Program-made: the position numbers and the translations under genes
DNA from: Tetrastigma voinierianum
Taxonomy: Eukaryota; Streptophyta; Magnoliopsida; Vitales; Vitaceae
NCBI GenBank assembly: GCA_016808115.1
Contig: JAEQBH010004667.1
Coordinates: 352,501 to 416,500 of the forward strand
Length of the DNA: 64,000 nucleotides
Direction of reading: 5' to 3'
The notes under the pieces: model-generated
Database searches by the model: none
The model's input: only the letters and a program-made list of their open reading frames with translations
Told to the model about the DNA's origin: nothing
In this document: in pieces, positions 10,840-22,379 of the stretch
How positions within the stretch are numbered: the stretch's first letter is position 1
How the letters are laid out: every line of letters begins with the position of its first letter

Positions 10840-11460
10840 TAAAGGTTCGCCTACAAGAACTTCCTTTAGATGCTGCTCAGACGACCCACAGCTACTTGGT
10901 GCACTTGTTTTATTTTAGAAAAGAAAGATGGTACCTACGATGTGCATCGACATTTCCAGTGCACAACAAGGTGATGGAGTGCCAAGTACCCATTGCCGAG
11001 AATCGAAGATCTTTTTTGATCACTGAAAAGGAGCGTGTCTTTTCTAAAGATCAATTTTTGTGATCCGATATTATCATTGAGAGTAAAGGAAGTATGTGTC
11101 AAGATCAGATAGAACCCGAGCATGGCCATTATGAATTTTTGGTAATGCCATTCGGTCGACTAATGCAATTAGCAAAAAGATTCATGGATTTAATGAATAG
11201 GGTATTCCGACCCTATGTGGATCAGTTTGTAGTGGTCTTTATTAATGACATCCTGGTGGGATGCACAGGAACATGAACAACATCTGAAAATAGTCTTGCA
11301 GACGCTAAGAGAAAAGAAGTTATATGCTAAACTCAGCAAATGTGATTTTTGGCTAAAGGAAGTTTCCATTCTGTGTTATATCAGGTCGCCGAGGGTATAA
11401 GAGTTAACCCTATAAAGATCGAGGTCATTGTGAATCGAAAACCACTTTTGAAACGTGAAC
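10840..11460 (+). pseudogene. G1 reverse transcriptase relic (FINDI at the catalytic motif)
   Basis: The 10984-11050 region carries KYPLPRIEDLF, then a stop. The ORF at 11094-11276 contains GHYEFLVMPFG, then FMDLMNRVFRPYVDQFVVVFINDILV. This is the palm domain of Ty3/gypsy RT; the usual F/Y-I-D-D-I-L catalytic motif here reads F-I-N-D-I-L, so the first metal-binding Asp is Asn. Downstream, after frame changes, NPIKIEV matches the thumb region. RT would copy the element RNA into cDNA in the cytoplasmic particle. The domain is broken by at least three frame changes. It is immediately upstream of RNase H, as expected for gypsy pol. Confidence 0.8.
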
Positions 11461-11539
11461 TGAGGTGAGAAGTTTCGCCTAGCAAAGTTATTGCAGAAGA
11501 TTTATGAGAGACTTTTCTCGTCATAGCTTCTCTCGCTTC

Positions 11540-13760
11540 ATCGTTACTTATAAAGGTGAATAAAGCTCGAGCGACGATAAATGTCGAATAGTTTTGAACA
11601 ACTTGAAAGGGATGTCAGCACCGGATGTCTGGCGTTTGTTTCGGAAAAGATATAACATAAGATGATCTCAAAACGGCTCGGGATGCAAATAATCAAGATG
11701 GGCGCAATATGCTCATATTGAAGCCACATGAATGTAATTATCTCAATTTCACCCAGAGTCATTAAGGTAGTGCTCGCTTAAATACGCGACACTACCCATA
11801 ATGAGGAAAAAGTGTAGAATTTACACTAATCATAAGTGTGACGCCCTAAGCCCGGGGGTCCGTTGACAATCCGTCAACCTGCGGAATACATGTAGCCATT
11901 GAGTGTCTCAATGCCATAAGATGAGTGCCTCTCTATCCGAGACTCAAACATGAGTAAAAATGACCACATCGGGCTCATACATCCATACTCACCAAAATAT
12001 AACCAATTATATTACAATGGGCTTAAAGAGTTAATTACATTCTATACAAACATGTATCAACTACTGTTCATACACGCTTTACAGCGAGATAATAAAGCCA
12101 TGTTGGCTTCTTCTCGTGTGCTACCTGCTTCGAGTCCCGCCTTCCTAATACCCCTCAGACCTGGGTGCGGGGATCCCACAGAACAATGCTCAAGAGGTGG
12201 AATTTTCCTACTTAAAGTTACTCCCACCTAAGTCAGTCACGCAGCAGCAAACACACACATTCAAGTGAATTCATGATTCCTACTCGAATGTCTATATGTT
12301 ATGGATGAGAATGTGACTCACCCTTTCCCACTTCTCGAGCCCTCACTGACTCCCTCACGAATGCCTAAGCCAAGTATGAGAAAACACCGTTTTCAAAACA
12401 AAAGGTTTTTGTTCCTGAAAACATAATACCACCTCGATAAAATTTATTGACAACCTCCGAGGTGAATCACTGATAACTCTCCGCAGTCAGCCTCATGGGT
12501 CATCCTCTGATATGAACTGTTGGACAACTCTCCAAGGCAATTCTTCGGAAAATCTTTCCATTAAAATTCATTTGACAACCATGTTTTTCATGTCATGCAC
12601 TCATACCTACTGTTCTAGGTTACCCCAGTGCATATGAAATGCAATATGTCATTTCATAATAATTCATGTTAATATATCAAGCATGCATATATTAACGAAA
12701 TTCACACAAAGCAACATGTTATTCATTCATAGCAATAACACCCAAAATTAGTTTACATGGGCCAATAAACAAACCAACAGTCCATCTTAGAACTGCCCAA
12801 AGCATTACACAAACAACACATAAAGTCATGTGAACAGTCCAACCTTAGTCTCAAAACTGCCTAACGACCACTCCAGGGATTTCATCACTCAATCCCAATC
12901 TTTGGAACTTAAAACATGGCCATCCAGGCCTCAAGATATCCCCATCCATTAAAATGACTCTTAGCCAAAGAATAAATCAAATAGGAGAAAACCCCCACCT
13001 CCCGAAGTTGCCGAAACTCCACAATATCAGTACCCACGTGTAGCTCTTGCAGTGGGGATCAACTCACCTATCGTTCTGAGATCTCGACTGACCATCGAAA
13101 AATCTAGAGATAAGGTGTAAACCCTCTCTAAACTCTCTTCCTTTCTCCTCTTTCTCCCTTCTTTTTCCCTCCTTAAACCGGCTGGGCTGGTCAAGGTCAA
13201 GTTAAGAGAACTCATTCCCTCTCATGCCACTTCTCATTCACTTCTAAGCGCTCTTTGGATTACACCCTATCCACTTATCCATCTACCATGGATTTCATCC
13301 ACTCACAAGGTGCCATTTGTCTCCTATGGCCCCACACTTGAGCTCATTGTTTGACTAGCTCTCCACTTGACACGTGTCTCATCTTAAGCCACTCAAAATG
13401 TGTCAAGTGTCCCGCACCACCTTCGGTACCTCGAAAAGGTTGAAATTCCGACTGTCTTGGAATTCAACGAAATTCGACGTGGTAGCTAGATTTCGCGAGA
13501 AGATTCCAACGGTGAAGTCCGTTTCATTATCCGAGATCTGTAGAAAAATTCCGGATTTTGACCGAAATTACTGCTTTTACTTTTTTAGAAAATAGAATTT
13601 TCGGTTTTACAATAAGAGTCTGGCACTGCAAAAGCGTAGTGATAAATTTGAGACAACTGAGGTGGTTAGAGTTATTCAAGGATTATGACTACATCATAGA
13701 CTACCAATTCTGAAAGGCTAACGTAGAAGCTCGATGCTTTGCCGAAAGACAAGTGGGTAA
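11540..13760 (+). pseudogene. G1 RNase H relic, split by a solo LTR
   Basis: The 5' part (11540-11836) shows FEQLERDVST near 11600, KPHECNY at about 11720, RHYP and then KKCRIYTNHK running to 11836. The 3' part (13617-13760) shows RQLRWLELFKDYDYIIDYQ followed by a stop and KANV, matching the usual end of the gypsy RNase H. The break is exactly inside the conserved T-D-H-K-S-L motif, where the LTR at 11837-13611 inserted with TSD ATAAG. RNase H removes RNA from RNA-DNA hybrids during reverse transcription. Besides the insertion there are stops and frame changes, so it was probably already dead. Confidence 0.75.
11837..13611 (-). mobile_element. Solo LTR, family A, inside RNase H (TSD ATAAG)
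   Basis: On the plus strand it reads TGTGACGCCCTAAGCCCG at the left and GGTTTTACA at the right, flanked by ATAAG at 11832-11836 and 13612-13616. Compared with the LTRs of G2 (which start TGTAAGACC and end GGGCGTCACA in sense) this copy is antisense to the plus strand. Length is 1775 bases. The reading frame of the RNase H relic continues across it. The right part carries the CGGTGAAGTCCGTTTCATTATCCGAGATCT block shared by all family A copies in the window. Confidence 0.9.
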
Positions 13761-14070
13761 AGAATGCCACTACAAAGACGTTGATCGAGACTGCCAGATG
13801 ATGGAGCTATGTTAGCTCAACTAGAAGCGCGACCCGTTTTAAAGCAAATGATTATAGATGTGCAAGTATAAGCAGATTTGTCATATGATGAAGAGCCGAA
13901 AGCTATTCTAGCTCGAGAGGTGAAACAGTTGCGGAATAAGCAAGTATCGTAGTGAAATTGCTTCCGGAACACCACGTATGTGGGAAGTTAGCTACTGGGA
14001 GCCGTATAACCATGAAAGCGTAGTATCCGCGAACTCTTCACATGTGTAAAATTTCGAGACGAAATTTCTT
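13761..14070 (+). pseudogene. G1 integrase C-terminal relic (integrase core deleted)
   Basis: About 13810-13870 reads LAQLEARPVLKQMI, the linker region that in intact elements precedes integrase. Only about 60 bases later, EEPKAILAREVKQLRNKQV appears (about 13885-13950), which is the C-terminal region that follows integrase in chromoviruses, and ISRRNFLKGGEL ends at the LTR. The zinc finger and D,D35E core of integrase, normally about 900-1000 bases, are missing. Integrase inserts the cDNA in the genome; this copy had lost it. The deletion must predate or accompany decay, and there is no sign of a later insertion at that point. Confidence 0.65.
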
Positions 14071-14083
14071 AAAGGGGGAGAGT
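14071..14083 (+). promoter_or_regulatory. Polypurine tract of G1
   Basis: AAAGGGGGAGAG lies directly before TGTAACACCCC, the start of the 3' LTR. This is the expected position and composition of the plus-strand DNA primer site of an LTR retrotransposon. Confidence 0.8.
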
Positions 14084-16438
14084 TGTAACACCCCAAATTA
14101 TACCCTGACAGTTTTATAACATGTTTAAGATATAATAAAAGTAAATGTATATTTTTTCGGAATAAAATAATGCTAAAAATAAAATAAACAAAACCCGAAA
14201 TTAATATAAAAGTCAAGGGTAAATTGGTAAATTGCCAATTAAGGACCCAAATGACATAAAAACAAAAGATTGTATGCCAAAGTAGAAATTTGAATAAGTG
14301 GAAGTGCAATGTAAGGGAGTTCAAAGGGACCAAAATGAAAAAGGAAAATATTAAAATCAAATAAGGATAAGACCAAAATAAATATCTCATTTTGGTCTTT
14401 GGGATAGGCAAAAACGAATAGGGAGAGGAGAAGATAAGAAGAGAAGAAGAGAAGAAGAAGAAGAAGAAAATGAAGAAGAAGAAGAGGAAAGGTAAGGATG
14501 CTATGATTTTTGTATGAACATTTCTCTACTAACTGGGTTCGATTCAAGGAATGGAATTCGTGGTGATTCGCTAGACAGTTCATCTTCTGCTTGGATTTAG
14601 GGGTTTTTTTGAATGTTTGGGCTTTCTGTTCTTGGTTTTGAAGTGATTTGAACCGGTTGGCTGGTTAAAGAAATTAGAAAATTGAGTATTTTATCATTGG
14701 TTTTGATTTGCTGCTTAAATGCCACTAGATTGAGTTTCTGGTTATGAGTTCATTTTGTATGTTTGAAAAGTCACCAAAGAATGTGCCAGTAAGGTTGGAG
14801 CGTTTTTTCGCCAGGCCAGATTGTAATCCTCAATTGAGGAATATTTGTATTGGCCGAGATATCAGTCAGGAGATGTTGTCAAAATTTCTCCAAAACCCAT
14901 GTTTTTGTCTTGGTCATAATTTCTTCGTCCGAACTCCGTTTCGGATGTTCTTAGACTCTATGGAAAGCCCTTTGAGTCTAGAATCCATCCATATATAGCT
15001 TTATGAAATTGGAGCTCATATTAGGTCCAGAAATCATGAAAAATAGTAGGCCCTGCTGGTTCTACTCGTAGTCACTGTTCATAGGAAGCCTTCAACTTCG
15101 GATGGTCATAATTTCATTGTCCGAACTCCGTTTCGGATGTTCTTGAACTCTATGGAAATCCATTTGAGTCTAAAATCTATCCATATATAGCTTGATAATA
15201 TTGTAACTCATATTAGGTCCATAAATCATGAAAAATAGTAGGCCCTACTGGTTCTGCTCGTAGTCACTGTTCATAGGAAGCCTTCAACTTCGTAAGGTCA
15301 TAATTTCTTCGTCCAAACTCCGTTTCTGATGTTCTTGGACTCTATGACAACCCCTTTGAGTCTAGAATCCATCCATATAGTCAGATAAAATTTTGAATGA
15401 TAGTAAATAACTCATAAGCATACATAGTAACCATAGTTATTCATGCATATAATGAGATATGAAAATGCAAAGATATAAATAAATGATCAGAATAACGTGA
15501 TATGATCACTCGGATGACAATAATTACTGGGAATATGAGATATGTACTGAACATAAAATACACATGGATTATCCGCTAGAACCCGGTGTATGGGATAGAC
15601 GTGGGAAAACAAGTCTCGCAAAGATACCGATCGTCATTGCCCCGCTTGGGGTCATTACACATGGGCCGCCGCCCTTGATGGTCATTGTCTCGCATAATGA
15701 TAATAGCGCCTCAGGCCCCTATAGATGGTCATTGTCTCTCACACGATAACGCTTCGACTTCTTATATAGACCATTGTTTCGTACAATGAGTACAACGCCT
15801 TCTGACCCTTATAGTTTCCTTTATCCACTTCTAAGGTTTATGCAGGCATGAAACATAAAACAAATGACTTGAATATGACATATGAAATGGTATGATATGA
15901 TAAGAGAAGAAGAGCACCGCTATGCGATGACAAGTATATTGTGACAAGAACATGAAGCAAAGTGTAAAATGATAAGAAATGAAAAATGGTATGATAAGTA
16001 AATATGAAATATGTATAAGCATGTTTAAATGATATGATATGTTAGATGTGTATGAATGTGTATAGAAGTGTGATGATCCTTATTAGAGGTCATCCATATG
16101 TATTAATTCCCCACTCAAGCTATGTTTAGCACCTGGGTGTTTCATCCTAAGTACATGTAAATACCCCGTCCGAGAGAGTATACAAGATATGTAACTCGTA
16201 GGGTGTATACACCAAGTGACATTACAAGATTCGGGAGTTGTCAGTCGATGGAATTGTGAAATGATACTTTATGGAACCCGGAATGTTGTAATAGAACAAG
16301 GGTAAAATTGTAATTGATAAAAATGGGACATGAAAGTCATAACCAAAGAAGATAGTATGCCAAAATGAAAATAACATAAGTTGATTTGCAATATTAAAGT
16401 GCTTGAGGACTTAGTTGCAATTAAAGCAAAGATGGGAT

Positions 16439-16558
16439 TATAAATAGGAGATGAGACAAACAAAAATCTCATTTGTTCTCCTTGGGCTAGGGCTCCACGT
16501 TTGAAGAAGAAGAGGAGGAAGAAGAGGAAGAAGAAGTGGGAGAAGACCAAACCAAGGT
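16439..16558 (+). promoter_or_regulatory. LTR-B promoter: TATA box, purine tract and donor-like GT
   Basis: TATAAATA is at about 16439-16446. A GAAGAAGAAGAGGAGG tract follows at 16503-16545 and ends in CCAAGGTATG with the donor-like GT at 16557-16558. The inverted LTR-B has the same layout on the minus strand: TATAAAAG (19598-19591), purine tract (about 19530-19480) and AAGGTATG (19465-19458). The arrangement fits the U3/R boundary and the end of a 5' untranslated exon. Confidence 0.55.
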
Positions 16559-17399
16559 ATGTTTTCATCTTGAAATCATGGGTATTTTGGATTCTTAAGG
16601 TTTTGGTTTGGATATTAGTTCCTTCTTTTTCTAGGGTTTTGTGGAGAGATCACATTAATCTTAGAATTCTTGAAGTTTTGTGGGAAAAACCCCAATTAGT
16701 ATAGAATAAACATGGAATCCTTCTATTTATATGGTTTTATAAGGAATTGGTGGACCTTTGGGTTAAATTCATAAGATTTTCACATAGGATTTTGTGGTAT
16801 GAGGTTCCAAATCACCAATACAGCAGCACACATTACCCCCACTCCCTTCTAGTGGACTGGGTGTGCCTGGGCCACTCCACGTGAAATCCCTGCACTGCTA
16901 CCTCTAACGACCAGAAACTCCCCGTACGCGGCCATAGTGCTTGCTTAAACCTCGTATAAATTTTTTTTTTTCTTTCTCCAACTTAGGATTTGGTAAAATC
17001 TTTGCAGCGGTACAACCTCGACAGCATGACGGCTGCGTACAGGACAATTCCAAATCATGTATACACAATTTATACTTTATCCAAATATGGCAACCAGCAT
17101 ACCAACACATTCTCACAAGACTATACTATGTACATACATATGTTCCAATATACAATTCAAAGTATATCCTTACAAAATATTATTAATTTACAAAGACTTG
17201 CAATAAAATGTCGAGAACTTAATTCGCCCCAATGGGCCCGTAGTGCCCGGTACCTAGAAAATATTTTTTAAAACACGAAAATAATGAGCTAAACGAGCTC
17301 AAATGAAAGTGTATGCTTTTATAAAATGTTTTGTTTTTCTGAAAAGCATCTCAAAATAAACTAAAACTCTCTTTACGTAATATTTTTAAGCTTTGCTTG

Positions 17400-17590
17400 C
17401 TTACTTTAAAGTTTCAAAACTTTTCTGTACTTGCTTGCTTTTAAAAGTTTCTAAAACTTTTCTCAAATCTCTTGCTTGCTTGCTTTACCTTACTTTGCTT
17501 AAAAAGTTTATAAAACTTTTTATAAACCTCTAGCTTTGAAAATGTATAAAACATTTCTCAAATCTCTTGCTTTAAAAAGTTTCCTAAACT
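17400..17590. repeat. Hairpin units of the AAAAGTTT-n-AAACTTTT type
   Basis: Inverted repeats such as AAAAGTTTCTAAAACTTTT (17443-17461) and AAAAGTTTATAAAACTTTT (about 17502-17520) recur, separated by TTGCTTGCTTGC-like spacers. AAAATGTATAAAACATTT at about 17539 is a variant. At least four units are visible. Confidence 0.7.
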
Positions 17591-17601
17591 ATTTATAAAC
17601 A

Positions 17602-17770
17602 CGGGAGCCTGGGCTCAACCGCATGCCTTTAAAAAAAAACGGGAGCCTAGGCTTAACCGTTTGCTTAAAATCACCACGGGAGCCTGGGCTCAACCGATCG
17701 TTTTGAAATAAAAACGGGAGCCTGTGTTTAACCGTTTGCTTTTAAATCTCTACGGAGCCTAGGCTCAACC
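17602..17770. repeat. Five GAGCC-n-GGCTC hairpin units, period 37-38 bp
   Basis: GAGCCTGGGCTC and close variants start at 17605, 17643, 17680, 17718 and 17755, steps 38, 37, 38 and 37, each followed by AACCG. Three of the five stems are perfect (17605, 17680, 17755). The matching region of the plus copy, about 29939-30095, has degraded units (GAGCCGGCTCCCG, GAGCCCAGCTCCC). Confidence 0.85.
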
Positions 17771-18238
17771 GTGCACCAATGGTTGATTTTTTTTTTTTGA
17801 AACTATATAAACATGCTTATAAAACATCAACTATTGGAGGCCTTTCCTCGCTAGCCGCATCTCTAGCGAACACAGAGTTCGGGCATCGACCGCGGCAAGT
17901 GGAAGGATTCCAGTCCGCATCACCTAAAAGCAAGTGGCCCCGCACACTTCAATTCATCTTTTCTCGTAAATATGGTGGAATTCGACCTGGTCGCCATCAC
18001 CATAATTTAGTTAGAGCTTTAACCTTATATACTCCAAGACGCGCTACTCTGCCTTTTAAATGCATGATGCATGAACTAAATTTTCCGACCAGGCAAAATC
18101 TAAAATAAATGTATGAATCCTAACACCACCGTGCACGTACGGAATACCTCTGACCGATAATCTTGCTTAGAACTAGGGATTTTAGTTAGGCCTATTTTCA
18201 CAATTATTCTTTTGCTTGCTTGCTTGCTCTTTAATAAA

Positions 18239-18560
18239 AATGGTTTTACAATTTAAAACCATTTACTTGCTTGCTCTTTGAAAAATGGTTTACAATTCAA
18301 AACTATTTTCTTGCTTGCTTGAAACATGGTTTACAATTCAAAACCATTTACTTGCTTGCTCTTTGAAAAATGGTTTACAATTCAAAACCATTTGCTTGCT
18401 TGCTTGAAACATGGTTTACAATTCAAAACCATTGTTTGTTTATTTACTCTTTGAATTATGGTTTTTCAATTTAAAACCATTTGCTTGCTTTAAAGATGGT
18501 TTGATAATTCAAAACCATTTGCTTGCTCTTTGAATTATGGTTTTAGAACTCAAAACCAGT
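18239..18560. repeat. Eight ATGGTTT-n-AAACCAT hairpin units, period about 43 bp
   Basis: Units such as ATGGTTTACAATTCAAAACCAT start near 18239, 18285, 18326, 18370, 18411, 18458, 18496 and 18537, separated by TTGCTTGCTTG spacers. Each unit is an inverted repeat with 6-8 base stems. The plus LTR-B copy at about 29308-29480 has only about four such units, so the copy number differs between two LTRs of one family. Confidence 0.85.
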
Positions 18561-20308
18561 AAATACCAGTGTAAAATAGTTTATAATAATAATACACTAG
18601 TATTTGAGAAAAATAGGTTTAGAACACTCACCTTTTTCTGCTTACTAAACTTGAGCACAATTCCACCACTTTTCCCGCCTTTGCTTTTAGCCTACACACT
18701 CAAACGAATACGGCGAAATATTAATCTCCTACGTAATCGCATAATCTTAACGTACTTCCAAGCACTTATTCATACTCAACGAATATCGCCGAGACGGCGA
18801 GGTACGCTACGTTTTTCATCGAGTTCCAATCTTATTTGAACCTCTCTAAATCATTTAATAAGGTTCCCATGCTAACGGTGTATGAATTTGAGCTTAAATA
18901 TACAAAAACACAACATTCTCAGATTAAGAATAATCTGCACTCGGTACACCTCTCGAATTGCACTTCAGATAGGTTGCATTTTAAATGGGTGTACGAGACA
19001 GCTTGACCTATACCGGCATGTGTTGGAGCTACTGTGTACTGCATAACCCTCAGATTGCACGCAGATAAATTTCTAAATTTGCCCATATTTGCTTGTTTTT
19101 GCCACTTTTGGTACCAACTCTCTTCATACAACTTCCCATTCCTTAATACCTCAAAAATCATCATGGAAATCATCCAAAACCACTCCATAACACTTGTATT
19201 GGTGGTTTGGAACTCATACCACAAAACCCTAGGTGAAAATCTAAGAACTCTTATGAATTTAACCCAAGGTCCACCAATTCTTTATAAAACCATATAAATA
19301 TGATGATTCCATGTTTATTTTTCACCAATTGCGGTTTTACCCACATAACCTCAACAAAAATCTAGGGTTTAGGTGATCTTTCCACAAAACCCCAGACAAG
19401 AGAACTATTCTCAGACAAAACCTTAGGAATTTAAAATACCACGTGATTTGAATAAAACATACCTTGGTTTTGTCTTCTTCTCCTTCTTATCTTCTTATCT
19501 TGTACCCTTCTTTTCTCCACTTCTCCTTCTCTCCTACGTTTTTTGCTGGCGAAAATATGAGACAAATGAATTTTGTTTGTCTCAATTCTCCTTTTATACT
19601 CCCATTTCTCCATATTACAATTTAAGCCCTAAATCTTTCAACAATTGCACCACACTTTTGTTATTTCTATTATGGCCCATCTCTACTCATTTTATGATTT
19701 TCATATCCTTTATGGCAATTACTATTTTAACCCTTGTTCTAGTACCAAAATTCCGGGTTCATAAATTTATGATTTCGTAATTTCATGTTCAAAATATTTC
19801 AATGTGACACTTAGTGCACATATGCGCCCCTATAGTCACATGTACTATACATTTTCTCGGGACGGGGCGTTACAGTTATGGAGTGGTTTTGGATGAATTC
19901 CATGTTGGTTCTTGAGGTATTATGGATTAGAGAAGTTGTATGAAGAAAATTGGTACCAAAAGATGCAAAATTAAGCATTTACGCGGAAAAATTTAGTGGT
20001 CACCAGAATACCAAACGGGTGATGCGGTACCACCTCTGGCTCCAATCGATGCGATGGTCTGAGTAATGCAGGTACCACTATCTGAGATGTGTCTGGTGCG
20101 ATCTTAGAACAGAGTGAATGGGGTACCACCGGTGTCAAATGCCCAGTTGTTGTAGTTTTCTGCGTGTTAAGCTCAAATTCACACCACCGTTGTATAGAAC
20201 CTTACTAAATGATTAAGAGAGGTTGAAGAGGATTACTTCGATAAATGTAGCGTACCTCATAGCCTCGTGATATTAAATTTAGTGTGTGAGTAAACATTAG
20301 TGACTCAA

Positions 20309-22240
20309 TGTGACGCCCCAAAACCCGGGAATGCAGTTGACTACTAGATCAACACTTGGAATAGTGAATGGGTGACCAGAGCATTTTCTGAAATCGGGCG
20401 AGTCTCCTTTGTACGGGGCTACTGAATACAAAACACATAACACATCCCGAACATCAATATAACAACTAACATGAGTAAAAGCGACCACTTGGGCCCATGA
20501 ACAATACTCATAAAACATATATGTCAACTATATCAATAGTTTCAAGAGTTAATTTACTCTTATACGTACATATATTAAAATTACGAATTACAATAAATGT
20601 AATACATCATAACCCCAGCCACCTGATGGCATTCTTCACAAGCCTCAGTCTCTGGGACCAGTGTCCCTATGCATCTGTGCTGTTAAATAATATCCCTCGA
20701 TAGGGTGAGCTAATGCTCATTAGTGAATCCACCACACAAGTGGGCTACTCCTCACGCTAAGTGCAATGCAATGCTCAGAAATAAACACACATCGAAAATG
20801 CATGATCTACTTGAATGTCTATTGATCATCACCGTACGGAGTCCTCTTAGGCTCCTCACACTACGCCTAAGCCTCGTATGAAATTATTATGTTTATTTGT
20901 TTGTGGACAACCCTCCGTGTGTATATATCGATTGGGTCATCTCAGACGATTGATATTATTTATATGGACTACCCTGGAATTAATATATCAATTGGGTCGT
21001 CTCAGTGATTGATATTTTTAGTATGGACTACCCTCCAGTCGTTTTGTTTTAGACAACCCCTCAGAACCATTCTCTCGAGAATTACCTCATGCCTCCTTAT
21101 CGTCTAGAACCTTTTTGAGTGCATATGGAATGCTTCTACTAATTCCATTTACAATTCAATAACACATGCAAATATATAATCATGCATATATTCACATAAT
21201 TTAAATCATACAAACATGTCATGTAATCTCACCCATTAATACATCAAAATTAGCTCACGTGGTCAAACACGAAACAACTGATTTGAATTACTCAATCCAA
21301 CATTATTTCACAAAATTATTTTTAGAACACTATTCCTGAATAGTGAAACCCTCACATTATTCCTAAAAATCAATAATCGCTGCTCACTTTGTGAACTCAC
21401 TTCACTTCGCTATTCCCTTACTTTTCATATCAAGCATGTTTTAATGCATAATTTCTCAAATACAAGCAGCCCATTAAATTTCTCTCGGACTGTCACTTAC
21501 GCTAAAAAATCTCAAAAATTCCAACAATTGTCCTGCTACCATCAACTGCCCCTGCTCATTCAACTCAACATTAAATAAAGTACTAAATAAAGAATAAAAC
21601 CCAAGTAGGAGAAACCCCACCACCAGCTCTTGTCTAAACTCCTTAAATCCGGCATTCACGCCAAGCCCTCTCCTCGTGGATACCTTTCCTTCTCTTGTCC
21701 CGAAGACGCCGACGGCCGATTCCTTACCATTCTAGAGAGAATATGGACATTATCTCTCTAGAAAATCGCCATTTTTCCTTCTGCATCTCGCCTCTTTTTT
21801 GTTTTCACGTTTTGGTTCATTTTCAATTTGTAAGAGATGATATTGTTGACTATTTTGGCATTATTATCATTTAAATCAATCCTATAATGCCATCTATGTC
21901 TTTCTTTCCCCGCCAGAGATTCTGACTATCTCTACTGGGTCCATTTTCATCATTTCTCTACTCATGCCACTATGGTACATGAGTACGTGTTATATTGTGA
22001 CTTCGTCGCATCGAAAATCGTTTATGCACCCAAACACGATGCCTCTAAAATGTGCCAACTCGACCGCCCCGGAATTTGACGAAATTCACGCATATTATAT
22101 TGTTGGTATCATTCCAATGCAGGAATCCGCTTCGCTTATATGAGATCTAGAGAATAAATTTAGACTTTAATTAAATTACAATTAACCAAATTACCATTTT
22201 GCCATTTTTCCTAAATTCCTTGAATTTCCCCGGTCTTACA
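20309..22240 (-). repeat. 3' LTR of G2
   Basis: Plus-strand ends are TGTGACGCCCC (20309) and GGTCTTACA (22240); sense start is TGTAAGACC. Length 1932. It aligns with 27107-29100 throughout, for example GACAACCCTCC near 20910 with 27717 and TCTAGAGAGAATATGGACATT at 21731 with 28583. It carries a block of GTCGTCTC / GATTGATAT units at about 20920-21050. Confidence 0.92.
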
Positions 22241-22252
22241 TTCTCCTCTCAA
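22241..22252 (-). promoter_or_regulatory. Polypurine tract of G2
   Basis: On the minus strand GAGAGGAGAA lies directly before TGTAAGACC, the start of the 3' LTR. In this family the tract also encodes the last residues of pol. Confidence 0.75.
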
Positions 22253-22379
22253 AGTAGTCTCTCATTCCGAAATTTTGACAATCACAATCACCTCACATGC
22301 ATATGCAATGTGCACCTCTACCATGTATGTAACCGCCATTGGTCTAAATCCACTAAACCACGTACCTTCATCCCTAAAC

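Larger units (their letters stand above)
16824..19874 (-). mobile_element. LTR-B copy in minus orientation (inverted in its own family)
   Basis: In sense (minus strand) it starts TGTAACGCCCCGTCCCGAG at 19874 and ends GGGTAATGTGTGCTG near 16824; about 3.05 kb. It interrupts the plus LTR-B copy between CACCAATAC (16820) and GTTATGGAG (19875), and its own uninterrupted sequence shows what the empty site looked like near 19190. TACAG occurs at both edges (16819-16823 and 19871-19875) but overlaps the LTR end, so the TSD is uncertain. It contains three kinds of tandem hairpin units at 17400-18560. Short ORFs here are random. Confidence 0.75.

Noticed and set aside
16501..16704. Lys/Arg-rich ORF starting MKKKRRKKRKKK
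   Set aside because: It begins in the purine tract of LTR-B, which the inverted LTR-B copy shows to be untranslated promoter-proximal sequence.
17602..18560. CRISPR-like array
   Set aside because: Units are hairpins with regular spacing, but spacers are not unique (TTGCTTGC repeats), there are no cas genes, and the context is a plant LTR.
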